DNA of 64,000 bases from Vagococcus zengguangii (GTDB lineage Bacteria; Bacillota; Bacilli; Lactobacillales; Vagococcaceae). This document shows positions 47,180 to 56,262 of the stretch, in pieces. The DNA is taken from contig NZ_CP039712.1 of NCBI RefSeq assembly GCF_005145005.1, positions 155,001 through 219,000 on the forward strand, given 5' to 3'. Under the pieces are notes generated by a model. That model had not been told where the DNA came from. It did no database searches and saw nothing but the letters and a program-made list of their open reading frames with translations. The translations under genes and the position numbers were made by a program. Within the stretch, counting starts at the first letter, position 1. The number at the start of each line of letters is the position of its first letter.

Positions 47180-47335
47180 CTGTTGCCCTCCTAATAGTTC
47201 TTCTTATCGTTATTTTACCACAAAAGGGACTGATGTACGAAAAAACGCACAATTAATTATGAGGTGCTAAGAGCGACTTTGGTTTGCAAGTTGTGTAAGG
47301 ATTTTGTATGCTTGAGGGGAAAGGGAGTGTGTCTC

Positions 47336-48007
47336 TTGGAACTTAATTTAGATAAAAATTGGCAAACAGTATTAGCTGAGGAGTTATCACAAAGTTATTT
47401 TAAGGACTTGTGGCAATTTGTTGAAACCTCTTATGAAACACAAACTGTTTATCCACCAAAAACAGAAATTTTTAGTGCGTTTAACTTGGTACCATTTGAT
47501 AAAGTGCGCGTCGTGATTTTAGGGCAGGATCCTTATCACGGTGAAAATCAAGCTCATGGGTTGAGTTTTTCAGTTAAAGATGGCGTGACACCGCCACCTT
47601 CATTAAGAAATATGTTTAAAGAATTAGAAGATGATTTATCGATATTATTAATGGGGGATAATGGGAATTTAACTACTTGGGTTGAACAAGGCGTGTTCTT
47701 GTTAAATACAGTGTTAACGGTTGAAGCAGGCAAAGCCAATTCGCATAGTGGCCATGGTTGGGAAACATTTACTGATGCCGTGATTAAGCGTCTAGGCGAA
47801 CGTGAAGAGCCTATCATTTTTGTGTTATGGGGTAAACAAGCGCAAGCGAAAGAGCGTTTGATTCAAAACAACTATCATGTCATTTTAAAAGCACCACATC
47901 CGAGTCCGTTATCTTCGTACCGTGGATTTTTTGGCTCAAAACCTTATTCAACCATCAATGCCCAATTGGAGCAGTGGGGGCAATCCCCCATAAATTGGGA
48001 AATATAG
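47336..48007 (+). CDS. ung: Uracil-DNA glycosylase
   Basis: Ung removes uracil from DNA in base-excision repair. The protein of about 223 residues has the catalytic water-activating motif ILGQDPYHGENQAHGLSFSV and the leucine-loop APHPSPLSSYRGFF. TTG at 47336 is chosen: GGGAG ends 8 bases upstream and the product starts MELNLDKNWQ, matching family length; upstream in-frame codons give a poorly conserved extension. Confidence 0.94.
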   Translation: MELNLDKNWQTVLAEELSQSYFKDLWQFVETSYETQTVYPPKTEIFSAFNLVPFDKVRVVILGQDPYHGENQAHGLSFSVKDGVTPPPSLRNMFKELEDDLSILLMGDNGNLTTWVEQGVFLLNTVLTVEAGKANSHSGHGWETFTDAVIKRLGEREEPIIFVLWGKQAQAKERLIQNNYHVILKAPHPSPLSSYRGFFGSKPYSTINAQLEQWGQSPINWEI

Positions 48008-48159
48008 CTGTTATAGTTTTTTAGAAAAACTGTCTTAAAATTATCGAAAATAAAATGAGTCAGAATTGAGAAAATGGGGAAAATTTCGTATCAAAATCTG
48101 TCTTTTTTCACAAATAAGTTGTATTATAAAATAGATAATACTGAATGGAGGAAATTTAA

Positions 48160-49137
48160 TTGGATATTTTAATTAATTTAACAGCAAAAGTTAAAGGTAA
48201 AGATGTAAAAATCGTTTTTCCAGAAGCAACAGATGTACGTGTTTTAGGTGCAGCTATTCGTTTAAAAAATGATGAGGTAGTAGAGCCTGTTTTAGTTGGT
48301 TCTCCTGAAGAAATCAATGCAGTTGCAGCTGAAAAAGGTTGGGATGCATCTAAATTAACTATTATTGACCCAACAAACTACTACAAATTTGAAGAAATGG
48401 TGGCTGCTTTTGTTGAACGTCGTAACGGTAAAGCAACTGAAGATCAAGCACGCACAACGTTATTAGATCCTAACTATTTCGGAACAATGTTAGTTTACAT
48501 GGGTGTGACTGATGGAATGGTAAGTGGTGCGATTCACTCAACAGGTGATACAGTACGTCCTGCTTTACAAATCATCAAAACAAAACCAGGCGTTAGCCGT
48601 ACAAGTGGTGCTTTCTTAATGATTCGTGGCGAAGAAAAATATGTCTTCTCTGACTGCGCTATCAACATTAACCCTGATTCACAAGCATTAGCTGAAATCG
48701 CGGTTGAAAGTGCTCGTACAGCTGAAATGTTCGACATTGACCCACGCGTTGCTATGTTAAGCTTCTCAACTAAAGGTTCAGCAGCCTCAGAAGAAGTAAC
48801 AAAAGTTGCTGAAGCGACTAAAATTGCGCAAGAATTAGCACCTCAATACCAAATTGATGGTGAATTACAATTTGATGCTGCGTTTGTAGAATCAGTTGGT
48901 GCTCAAAAAGCACCTGGATCAGCAGTTGCGGGTAAAGCAACAGTCTTTGTATTCCCAGAAATTCAATCAGGTAACATTGGTTACAAAATTGCTCAACGCT
49001 TCGGTGGTTTTGAAGCAGTAGGACCAATCTTACAAGGTTTAAACAAACCTATCTCTGATTTATCTCGTGGCTGTAACGAAGAAGATGTTTACAAATTAGC
49101 TATCATCACAGCTGCTCAATATTTAATGGATAAATAA
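48160..49137 (+). CDS. pta: Phosphate acetyltransferase
   Basis: Pta converts acetyl-CoA and phosphate to acetyl phosphate, used with acetate kinase for ATP formation. The 325-residue protein matches the short bacterial form, with IVFPEATDVRVLGAA near the N-terminus, GVSRTSGAFLM, FSDCAININPD and SFSTKGSAASEE. It starts at TTG (48160) with GGAGGAAA upstream. The gene is monocistronic and ends in a strong terminator. Ung-pta adjacency is common in this order. Confidence 0.95.
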   Translation: MDILINLTAKVKGKDVKIVFPEATDVRVLGAAIRLKNDEVVEPVLVGSPEEINAVAAEKGWDASKLTIIDPTNYYKFEEMVAAFVERRNGKATEDQARTTLLDPNYFGTMLVYMGVTDGMVSGAIHSTGDTVRPALQIIKTKPGVSRTSGAFLMIRGEEKYVFSDCAININPDSQALAEIAVESARTAEMFDIDPRVAMLSFSTKGSAASEEVTKVAEATKIAQELAPQYQIDGELQFDAAFVESVGAQKAPGSAVAGKATVFVFPEIQSGNIGYKIAQRFGGFEAVGPILQGLNKPISDLSRGCNEEDVYKLAIITAAQYLMDK

Positions 49138-49150
49138 ACTTTTAAACACT

Positions 49151-49187
49151 AAAACAGGTCTTGGAACTTCAAGACCTGTTTTTTTGA
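49151..49187 (+). terminator. Terminator of pta
   Basis: AAACAGGTCTTG (49152-49163) pairs with CAAGACCTGTTT (49170-49181), followed by a T tract. Confidence 0.92.
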
Positions 49188-49231
49188 TGATTAATGAATT
49201 AATAGCCCGCTAATTTTAGCCAATCAGCTAA

Positions 49232-49423
49232 TTATTCCGCTGTAAATAGTTGGTCCACTGTTGTCTCTAAGACCTCTGCCAATTTAAATGCGAGTTGTAA
49301 AGTGGGATCATACTTGTTATTTTCAATCGCATTAATCGTTTGGCGACTGACCTCACAGGTTTTCGCTAATTCATCTTGCGATAGTTTCTTGGCTTTACGT
49401 AGTTCTTTAATGATATTTTTCAT
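49232..49423 (-). CDS. Small XRE-family transcriptional regulator
   Basis: The 63-residue protein is a single Cro/C1-type helix-turn-helix (LSQDELAKTCEVSRQTINAIENNKYDP) with no further domain, the size of YozG/YgzD-like regulators that often accompany small membrane proteins. It begins one base after the stop of the membrane-protein gene, so both form one operon. Confidence 0.88.
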   Translation of the reverse strand: MKNIIKELRKAKKLSQDELAKTCEVSRQTINAIENNKYDPTLQLAFKLAEVLETTVDQLFTAE

Positions 49424-49424
49424 T

Positions 49425-49730
49425 TTAACTGTACTTTCTTTTGTTTAAATATAAATTAACAGTGAACAGTAGCGAACTAATTAAGAGCCAATTGAAAGGC
49501 GAACTGTGCTTGATCAACGCGCCATCTGTTGTAAAAATTTTAATAAATTCTTCAATTATTTTAATTAGAAAGACACCGGTTATAATGGCAAAAGAATCTG
49601 CCGCCGATTTTTGAATAATCATTTTACGTCGCTCATCACCAACAACTGCTAGCGATTTAAACATATAACTAATCATCACGAAACTCGCTAACATAAATAA
49701 CCCGAAGAAAATTAAAAATAAATCATCCAT
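49425..49730 (-). CDS. Small membrane protein partnered with an XRE regulator
   Basis: The protein of about 101 residues has three predicted transmembrane helices with a charged cytoplasmic loop (VVGDERRKMIIQK) between the first and second. It resembles DUF2178-type proteins that are co-encoded with 60-70-residue XRE regulators; no function is established. ATG at 49730 is chosen because AGAGG lies 8 bases upstream. Confidence 0.78.
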   Translation of the reverse strand: MDDLFLIFFGLFMLASFVMISYMFKSLAVVGDERRKMIIQKSAADSFAIITGVFLIKIIEEFIKIFTTDGALIKHSSPFNWLLISSLLFTVNLYLNKRKYS

Positions 49731-49769
49731 TGATAACACCTCTTTTTGTCAAATGTTTTTTACATTTCT

Positions 49770-49798
49770 ATCTTAACTTCCTTAATTTGAAATGTCAA
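49770..49798 (-). promoter_or_regulatory. Promoter of the membrane protein-XRE pair
   Basis: On the minus strand -35 TTGACA (49793-49798) and -10 TAAGAT (49770-49775) are 17 bp apart. A TTTGA-CATT-TCAAA dyad overlaps the -35 and could be the XRE operator. Confidence 0.72.
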
Positions 49799-49811
49799 AT
49801 TCTTTTTACAA

Positions 49812-49848
49812 AAAAATCCTGAACCGATGATTAGTTCAGGATTTTTTC
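49812..49848 (-). terminator. Terminator overlapping the end of the PF06541 gene
   Basis: AAAAATCCTGAAC pairs with GTTCAGGATTTTT around a 9-base loop. The stop codon of the minus-strand gene (49836-49838) is inside the hairpin, and T-runs exist on both strands. Confidence 0.85.
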
Positions 49849-50555
49849 TTGAAATAAATATTCGGATAGTTTTTCGTAATGCGACGCAAAGTGTGTTGTT
49901 GCCAATGGTAATGTCTGTTCAAATGGTATAACAGTTTTTGGCGTGTTGGATGTTCGCGTCGATTTTTGAAAAGTTGGGCTAAGCGGTACTCTTTGAAGAC
50001 CGCGTTTTCAGTGTCCGTCTGATCAATCACTTTCGCAACTTCGGCTTTGGTTGTGTAAGTGAAAGTGAGAGTGGAAAGTAAATCTAAGATAAAGACACTC
50101 GCCATCACGATAACGCCCCAGTTTGCGGTTGCGTTTAAAAAGCTCGTCGTTAGTTCGTGAATCACAGGTTGGATGACTTTAATTAGAAAGACACAGCCAA
50201 TGCCCCAAAACATAGACACCGGAACGGCTACCCGTCCTTCGATGTTAAGTGGTACTTCTTTATAATTCCATAATTGCATGTTGAATAATTTTTCTAAGAG
50301 CCAGCTTGTCACGTATTCAATTAAAGTCACAATGACAACCGTGTTGAAATACAGATTAAGTAGCGTGCCGTAATTTTTAGGTACTAGCAGTGGCACGGAG
50401 ACAACCGCAAAGCCGTAAACTGGGCAATATGGGCCGAGTAAAAAGCCACGATAGACAAAGTGGCGTGCCTTAAAAGAACAATAAACGGTCTCCCAAAGCC
50501 AGCCGATAAACGCATAAATAATAAAGGTAATAAATAATTGTGCGATAGTTTTCAC
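49836..50555 (-). CDS. PF06541-type putative ABC transporter permease
   Basis: The 239-residue protein has five to six hydrophobic segments and the family landmarks FIIYAFIGWLWETVYCSF, RGFLLGPYCPVYGFA and LWNYKEVPLNIEGR. It ends in a basic, histidine-rich cytoplasmic tail. Despite the family name, no ATPase partner is nearby and transport has not been shown. Single-gene unit. Confidence 0.82.
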   Translation of the reverse strand: MKTIAQLFITFIIYAFIGWLWETVYCSFKARHFVYRGFLLGPYCPVYGFAVVSVPLLVPKNYGTLLNLYFNTVVIVTLIEYVTSWLLEKLFNMQLWNYKEVPLNIEGRVAVPVSMFWGIGCVFLIKVIQPVIHELTTSFLNATANWGVIVMASVFILDLLSTLTFTYTTKAEVAKVIDQTDTENAVFKEYRLAQLFKNRREHPTRQKLLYHLNRHYHWQQHTLRRITKNYPNIYFKKKS

Positions 50556-50713
50556 CTTCTTTTTTTAAAGGTGCTTTTATTTTAAGGGGTAATGATAATT
50601 TAAGCAATTGAAACCCGTGATGGCTAGGCTTCATTTTGGTGTATTAGAGAGGTGTTTTTTTACGTTAATTAAGGTACAATGAGGGAGACTCTTAAATAAG
50701 GACAGGGAATATT

Positions 50714-51175
50714 ATGGAAAAGTATTTAAAAAATGAAGAAGAGATGTTGGCGGTTGGTCAGATAATCGGAGAACACTTGCAGGCAGGCGATGTACTGGTC
50801 TTAACGGGTGAGTTAGGTGCCGGCAAAACAACGATGACTAAAGGAATTGCGTTAGGTCTTGAGATTACCCAAATGATTAAAAGTCCGACGTATACGATTG
50901 TCCGTGAGTATCCTAAAGGTCGTTTGCCACTTTATCATATGGATGTGTATCGTTTGGCTGAAGGTGAAGGCGAAAGTTTTGGACTTGAAGAATACTTTGA
51001 GCGAGAAGGTGTGGTCATTATGGAGTGGGGCAATAATTTGCTAGATGAATTGCCAGAAGATTATATTGAAATCTTCTTAAACTATCATGAAACAGAAGGA
51101 CGTACGTTACGAATAGAAGGGCAAGGAATAACTGGTAAGGAACGTGCACAAGTATTAAACGAATTAATGCGATAA
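50714..51175 (+). CDS. tsaE: tRNA threonylcarbamoyladenosine biosynthesis ATPase TsaE
   Basis: TsaE is the P-loop ATPase that works with TsaB and TsaD to form t6A37 in ANN-decoding tRNAs. The 153-residue protein has Walker A in LTGELGAGKTTMTKG, the family block SPTYTIVREY and HMDVYRL. It is complete: an IS1182-type element begins 2 bases after its stop codon, so the coding sequence escaped but any co-transcribed genes downstream were separated. Confidence 0.93.
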   Translation: MEKYLKNEEEMLAVGQIIGEHLQAGDVLVLTGELGAGKTTMTKGIALGLEITQMIKSPTYTIVREYPKGRLPLYHMDVYRLAEGEGESFGLEEYFEREGVVIMEWGNNLLDELPEDYIEIFLNYHETEGRTLRIEGQGITGKERAQVLNELMR

Positions 51176-52837
51176 TAAAGAGGCTGTGACAAAAGTTAGT
51201 GTTATTAGTCTAAAATAAAAAATCCGAAACGGACAAAAAGTGTTATTTTTCGTTTGTTTCGGATTTTTTCTATTTTCTATGTCTTTCTGCGTCTCCCAAG
51301 ACGCTAATTTCATCATATTTAGCGCCAAGGAAACAATACCGGTTTCCTTGAGAACTTTTCCAAGTCCTCTCACAGAGAAACGAGTGAAGCCCAAAGAAGC
51401 CTTCATCCGTCCGAAAACTGGTTCCACATCAATCTTACGTTTAGCGTAAATTTTTCCAGTTTCTTTCGTTGAAAGAAAATCTCGTTGCTTCGCTTTATAA
51501 TATTCCCATGAAGGATTAATCATTATTTTTCTTATGTGGCCTTTGGCTGTTAACGCAGCAGGAATTTCTTCACGATTTTCGTCATATTTTTCTGCCACAT
51601 ATTCCTTGAAATCACGTGAAAAACCGTCTGTGTCTGTGCGTTTTCGATACTTATTAAAATTAAAACGGACTCCTTTTGGGTCAATATAATAGTCTTCTTT
51701 TTCTTCGTAAAACCAATTCATTACCTTTTTATCATCTGACTGCCATTTCTTACTATTTTCTTTCAACATTGTCCCGTACGGGATTAATGAGGTATGTTGA
51801 GATAATTTGTCTTCTAGATATTGATAGTTACTTTCTGAACCATAACCTGCATCTGCTACTATATACATGGCATCCTTTTCTGCTAAATTCATTTTTTCTA
51901 AGAAAGGGATTAACGTTTTAGTATCTGTTGGATTTTGGTAAACATCATAGCCTACGATAAATTGCTTGCTCGTAGCAATTTGCAGATTATAAGCTGGCTT
52001 AAGCTGACCATTTTTCATGTGATCTTCTTTTACTCTCATGAAAGTGGCATCGTGATCAGTTTTTGAAAAGCTGTTTCGTTTCCCGAAAGTCTTAAATTGC
52101 TTTTGATGTTCTAGCATTTTAGCTCGACGTGCAGCTAATTTTCTTTTAGTTGATTTTAAAGAACGTCGTTCTTGTTTAGCAGGGTTGGGAGAAAGCTTAG
52201 GTGTTGTTTCAATTTGTTTTTCTAATTCTTCTAATCTGAATTCTAAACGAGTTAGAACTTCATCAACCATATCTAAAGACAGATTAGAACCATCTGGTAT
52301 ATGAGACGACGAATAAGCCTCTTTTAATTCATTCATTAAAGAGACGGTTGCTTCTCGATTCATCGCATCGAAACGAATCGTGCTTTTCTTCCAAACAAAA
52401 CTAAATTTATTGGCATCAGCTAAAATTTTAGTTCCATCAATAAAAATGGCATCATCAATCATGTTTTGTTGACGTAAATAAGCGGTTAGCTGCTCCAAGC
52501 CTTGATTAATAAGACCTTCTAATTCATCAGATATTCTAAAGCGTGCAATCGTTCGATAAGAAGGCATCATTTCTTGTGTTAACCAACGAGCCGGTAGGCT
52601 CTCTTCAGCCAATTGAGCAATTTTACGACTACTAAAAACACTGCGTGTGTACGCAAATAAGACCAGCTTTAACATAGCAGATAAATTATATTGACGTGGT
52701 CTTCCGAATAAATAAGATTCTTTGATTTTTAATGTTTCAACTAGCTCGTTAATAAACCAAGCCGTATTATTTTTTTCTGGAATATATGAAGTTGTAATAT
52801 CCAAACTTAACTGATTCATGTTATAATTAGAATACAT
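51164..52837 (-). CDS. IS1182-family transposase
   Basis: The 557-residue protein has an N-terminal DUF772-type domain (LFGRPRQYNLSAMLKLVLFAY) and a DDE core with FIDGTKILADANKFSF, VADAGYGSESNY and the C-terminal AKRKIDVEPVFGRMKASLGF. It appears full length. The frame has no stop inside the element: it reads through a hairpin and the left inverted repeat and ends 14 bases into host DNA, overlapping the end of tsaE on the other strand. Confidence 0.92.
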   Translation of the reverse strand: MYSNYNMNQLSLDITTSYIPEKNNTAWFINELVETLKIKESYLFGRPRQYNLSAMLKLVLFAYTRSVFSSRKIAQLAEESLPARWLTQEMMPSYRTIARFRISDELEGLINQGLEQLTAYLRQQNMIDDAIFIDGTKILADANKFSFVWKKSTIRFDAMNREATVSLMNELKEAYSSSHIPDGSNLSLDMVDEVLTRLEFRLEELEKQIETTPKLSPNPAKQERRSLKSTKRKLAARRAKMLEHQKQFKTFGKRNSFSKTDHDATFMRVKEDHMKNGQLKPAYNLQIATSKQFIVGYDVYQNPTDTKTLIPFLEKMNLAEKDAMYIVADAGYGSESNYQYLEDKLSQHTSLIPYGTMLKENSKKWQSDDKKVMNWFYEEKEDYYIDPKGVRFNFNKYRKRTDTDGFSRDFKEYVAEKYDENREEIPAALTAKGHIRKIMINPSWEYYKAKQRDFLSTKETGKIYAKRKIDVEPVFGRMKASLGFTRFSVRGLGKVLKETGIVSLALNMMKLASWETQKDIENRKNPKQTKNNTFCPFRIFYFRLITLTFVTASLLSH

Positions 52838-52979
52838 TTTTTGGTCCTTTCTAGGATTCTTTGAAGCATGGGTCGGACCGTGCTTCTTTTTTATTTTATT
52901 ATACCAAAACCCCTGATAAATTTGGCTTTATTGCCAAATTTATCAGGGGTTTTTTTAGAGACTTATGTCACAGCCTCTT
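51178..52979. mobile_element. IS1182-type insertion sequence, complete
   Basis: Perfect 14-bp terminal inverted repeats AAGAGGCTGTGACA occupy 51178-51191 and, inverted, 52966-52979, bounding 1802 bp with one transposase. No convincing target duplication flanks it. An AAATCCGAAAC/GTTTCGGATTT hairpin (about 51219-51268) lies near the left end, and a very strong hairpin near the right end. Confidence 0.92.
52910..52957. terminator. Strong hairpin shielding the transposase gene
   Basis: CCCCTGATAAATTTGGC (52910-52926) pairs perfectly over 17 bp with 52933-52949 around TTTATT; T8 follows on the + strand and TTTTGG on the minus. A second hairpin GAAGCA/TGCTTC with a T run lies at 52863-52890. Both would limit outside transcription into the element. 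Confidence 0.85.
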
Positions 52980-53011
52980 GCTCATGTTAGAAAATTTTTC
53001 TCACAGTTGTT

Positions 53012-54934
53012 TTAATCGTCTTCACTTATTATTTTAAAGAAATCTTGGTAACTAGTTGCGTAGCTAAGCTGTTCTTGCTTAGGAAGATTATCAAGCAAAT
53101 CAGAAACCCAATCCATAAATTGTTGTAATAGGTTGTTGTCTTTAGGAGAAATTAGCATCAAAAAGATAATTTTGACACTATTTTGACTATCCCATTTAAT
53201 CGCGTGATCAGTAATTAAGGTCAAAAGTTGTGACTCTTTGATTTTTTCATCAATAATATGAGGAATTGCAACAAATGGACTAATATTGGTAGGGTTAGTG
53301 TCTTCTCTTTCGAGAATATTTTTCGTGAAATAAGAAACTTCTTCCGAATTAAGGTTATATTGTTCGATTAAAAAATGGATGGCTTCAAGTTTCGTATAGG
53401 AACGTCTTGTATGAAAGAAAAGGGACGGGTGGAATAAATGGGAGAGTAGTTGCTGATGTTTGTTTTGTTCTTCAAGTTGTTCGGTCAATAAGGTGATACT
53501 CTTATTGACGTGTAATAAATCAAAATAAAAAACAGGAATATTTGAACGTTTGATGGGCATCGTTGAAATAATTAAGTCAATGTTATCGGGCGGTTTAGCT
53601 TTATATTCTGCATAAGATAGAAGGTTAATAATGTTGATAGACTCATAAAAATGCTGTTTGATTTTGGCTTCAATTAAACGGCTAGTTGAAAAACCTTGGC
53701 TACATAAAATGACAACTTTTGTCAAACGTGGTTGAGAATTTTTACGACGTTCCAAAGCTGCAGCAATATGTAACGCTATATAACCAATGTCATGTTCACT
53801 TAATTTAAAGGGTTTAAAAATAGGTAGCTGTTTAACCGCGTGACGACATATTTTATAAGCATAGGCGTATTTATTTTTAATGCCCTTCATCAAAGGGTTG
53901 ATTTTCTCTGGATTATTCGCTTTGACAGGTAAGTAAGTAGCAAGGTGGTTATTCAAATCATTGATAAGCGTTTGATCATTAGAGAAGTCTAGTTGAGCAT
54001 CATGTTTAATTTGCTCGATAAAAGCTGTGACTAATGCAGCAAAAGGGGCACTACCCGGATGATAATCACGATCGGTCATTAGGTTAGGCCATATTTTAGA
54101 TAACAGCCATTTTTTATTATTGGTACTAATATTGATATGATAAATATTTTCAAGTTTAGCTAACATCTTGTTGAGGGATTGATTAGCAAATGTAGCGGTA
54201 GATTTGTCATTTATTAGTTTGTCAGAAGGATGCTGTTGAATAAGACGATTTAACATAATAGCCGTTTGAATAATAAAATTTTTTCGGGAATAGTCATTAA
54301 ATGGATAAGTAGCAGGTGGGAAGTACGTTAAGCTAATATTGTAGAGATTCTCCAAGTCGACATGATTAAACAGGGTCATTTCATAAGGCGAAAAAATGGT
54401 CATGTAATTGGGGGCGTTTTTATCAATTAAGTAGTCAAAAATGTAACGACGAAAATCTTGTTCGGAACCAGTTATTTTATAACCAAGATTATTTTTGGAT
54501 AATAACGTTAAATGATAGCGTTCCAAATTTTCTTTGATTGTGCGTAGATAGCTGGTCATCGTGGAAGGACTAACGTAAACAACGCGGCATAATTCTGCCA
54601 TGGAACAGTAATCTGTTTGACTCAGTAAGTAGTTAATAACTAAAAAAATGCGATTTTCAAGTGAGTCAACGGACAGATGGTGTTGCTCGTGTTGACTGAT
54701 ATCATGATACAGAGCATCCAACCTTTTTTTAGACTCAATGGTATAACCTTTTTTTCTTAGCAATACAATTTTTGCACCATACTTTTCTAAATAAGCATTT
54801 AATTCTTTAATATCGTTGCGAATGGTACGATCAGAAATGTTGAACTGGCTCATAATGTCAGCAAGAGGGACAACATCGTTTTCATAAATCATCATCAATA
54901 TCTTATTCATACGTTCTTGTAATAAATATTTCAT
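53012..54934 (-). CDS. PRD-containing transcriptional activator with EIIB- and EIIA-like domains (MtlR/BglG type)
   Basis: The 640-residue regulator has two N-terminal helix-turn-helix regions (VPLADIMSQFNISDRTIRNDI and SMAELCRVVYVSPSTMTSYL), two PRD modules with regulatory histidines (about 180-400), an EIIB-like P-loop VVILCSQGFSTSRL and a C-terminal EIIA-like domain with FVAIPHIIDEK. Such proteins switch sugar operons through PTS phosphorylation. No PTS or metabolic gene is adjacent, so its target is unknown; an IS1182-type element lies on one side. The frame is intact. Confidence 0.9.
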   Translation of the reverse strand: MKYLLQERMNKILMMIYENDVVPLADIMSQFNISDRTIRNDIKELNAYLEKYGAKIVLLRKKGYTIESKKRLDALYHDISQHEQHHLSVDSLENRIFLVINYLLSQTDYCSMAELCRVVYVSPSTMTSYLRTIKENLERYHLTLLSKNNLGYKITGSEQDFRRYIFDYLIDKNAPNYMTIFSPYEMTLFNHVDLENLYNISLTYFPPATYPFNDYSRKNFIIQTAIMLNRLIQQHPSDKLINDKSTATFANQSLNKMLAKLENIYHINISTNNKKWLLSKIWPNLMTDRDYHPGSAPFAALVTAFIEQIKHDAQLDFSNDQTLINDLNNHLATYLPVKANNPEKINPLMKGIKNKYAYAYKICRHAVKQLPIFKPFKLSEHDIGYIALHIAAALERRKNSQPRLTKVVILCSQGFSTSRLIEAKIKQHFYESINIINLLSYAEYKAKPPDNIDLIISTMPIKRSNIPVFYFDLLHVNKSITLLTEQLEEQNKHQQLLSHLFHPSLFFHTRRSYTKLEAIHFLIEQYNLNSEEVSYFTKNILEREDTNPTNISPFVAIPHIIDEKIKESQLLTLITDHAIKWDSQNSVKIIFLMLISPKDNNLLQQFMDWVSDLLDNLPKQEQLSYATSYQDFFKIISEDD

Positions 54935-55082
54935 AAAGATACCCTCCTCATTATAATAATCATATCATAAGGATTGTGTATATTAAAAAATGATATATTT
55001 CCAGTTGAATTGGCAATAGTTCGTTATTTTAGTTTGCATTAAATAACTATGGTTTCGGATGGTGACAACCAACTAACTTCAC

Positions 55083-55119
55083 TAAAAAAAGCCGTACAAC
55101 GAGTTATCGTTGTATGGCT
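55083..55119 (-). terminator. Terminator of the quinone oxidoreductase gene
   Basis: On the minus strand AGCCATACAACGA pairs with TCGTTGTACGGCT (one G-U-type position) around four bases and is followed by T7. Confidence 0.9.
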
Positions 55120-55132
55120 AAGAGTTTGCTCG

Positions 55133-56137
55133 TTATAAAGTAACTAAATATCTTCCAACCATCGTACCATCCAATAATTGTGTAAACGTTGCTGGTAGTT
55201 TTTCCAATGATACTTCATCTTTCACAAAGGTCTCTAATGTATCGGGCTTCATCTTATTGGCCAGCATCTCCCACATGTGCTCACGTTTTTCAGGCGTAAT
55301 ATTGACAGAGTCTATCCCAATCATGGAGATACCACGTAGGATGAATGGTAAGACAGTCGTATTTAATTTAATTCCTGCTGCATTCCCGCATAGTGTGATA
55401 CAACCGCCATAAGCCAGTTGAGGTAGTAGAATGATGAGTTGCTCACCACCTACCGCATCTAAAATAAAATCGAATTGTTGTTTCATTAAAGGACGGACTT
55501 TTTCAGGTGTTAGTTCTTCAAGTGTAACAATGTGATGTGCACCGATCCGTAATAAGTAATCATCGGCAGTGCCTTTTTTACGAGACAGAGCACTAATATT
55601 GCGATAGCCCATGTGGTTTAGGATAGAAATTGCTAAACTTCCGACGCCACCAGTAGCACCCGTTACCAAAAGACGGGCATCGAAATTTTCTGCTAAACCA
55701 TTTTTTAATAAAGCTTCAATAGAAAGCGCGGCAGTAATTCCCGCTGTACCGTAAATCATTGCTTCTTTAGTTGTTAAGTTACTTGGTAGTTTGGTCACCC
55801 AATCAGCAGGGACTTGTGCAATTTCACTGTAGCCACCTGGATGGGAAACCCCAAGACCATAACCGGTAACAACGACTCGATCCCCTACTTTGAAACGCTC
55901 ATCTTTTGAGTTAATAATTTCCCCACTTAAATCAATTCCTCCAACTAATGGATAGTGGGCAATAACACCATTTTTTACATGATCAGAGGCTAAGGCATCC
56001 TTATAATTGACACTAGAATAGTGGACCTTAATTTGTACCTCCTCTTCTTGTGTAGCGCTTACATCTTTCTTCGTTAAAACAGGGATCACTTTTCCAGAAA
56101 GTTCGTCTTTTTGAAATTCTAAACATTGATAAGTCAT
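55133..56137 (-). CDS. YhdH/YhfP (AcuI-type) NADPH-dependent oxidoreductase
   Basis: The 334-residue medium-chain dehydrogenase/reductase lacks zinc ligands and has the family marks SSVNYKDALA near the start, GTAGITAALSIEAL and the nucleotide-binding GATGGVGSLAISIL. It belongs with acryloyl-CoA reductase AcuI and YhdH/YhfP quinone oxidoreductases; the physiological substrate cannot be predicted. It is a single-gene unit divergent from the polyamine operon. Confidence 0.88.
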   Translation of the reverse strand: MTYQCLEFQKDELSGKVIPVLTKKDVSATQEEEVQIKVHYSSVNYKDALASDHVKNGVIAHYPLVGGIDLSGEIINSKDERFKVGDRVVVTGYGLGVSHPGGYSEIAQVPADWVTKLPSNLTTKEAMIYGTAGITAALSIEALLKNGLAENFDARLLVTGATGGVGSLAISILNHMGYRNISALSRKKGTADDYLLRIGAHHIVTLEELTPEKVRPLMKQQFDFILDAVGGEQLIILLPQLAYGGCITLCGNAAGIKLNTTVLPFILRGISMIGIDSVNITPEKREHMWEMLANKMKPDTLETFVKDEVSLEKLPATFTQLLDGTMVGRYLVTL

Positions 56138-56217
56138 TATTATTCTCCTTTTTTATTTTATAACAATAGTATATTAGAAAAAAATGGAAAAAGCGAACGG
56201 ATTTCATCAAATTTTAT

Positions 56218-56246
56218 TTGAAAAATCGTTGATTGCCTTGTATAAT
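56218..56246 (+). promoter_or_regulatory. Promoter of the potR-potABCD operon
   Basis: -35 TTGAAA (56218-56223) and -10 TATAAT (56241-56246) are 17 bp apart, near consensus. The start of transcription would fall about 10 bp before the first leader dyad. Confidence 0.78.
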
Positions 56247-56262
56247 CATTTTATTGTAAACA

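Noticed and set aside
47262-47330. Possible fourth copy of the structured repeat before ung
   Set aside because: GAGGTGCT and a later GCTTGAGG resemble the flanks, but the stems and the CGAAAGCC block are absent.
48095-48120. Possible Rex site upstream of pta
   Set aside because: Only the right half (TTCACAA) fits; the left half matches at three of six positions, too weak to call.
52838-52909. Promoter of the IS1182 transposase
   Set aside because: A TATAAT box is present on the minus strand, but no -35 at suitable spacing could be identified.
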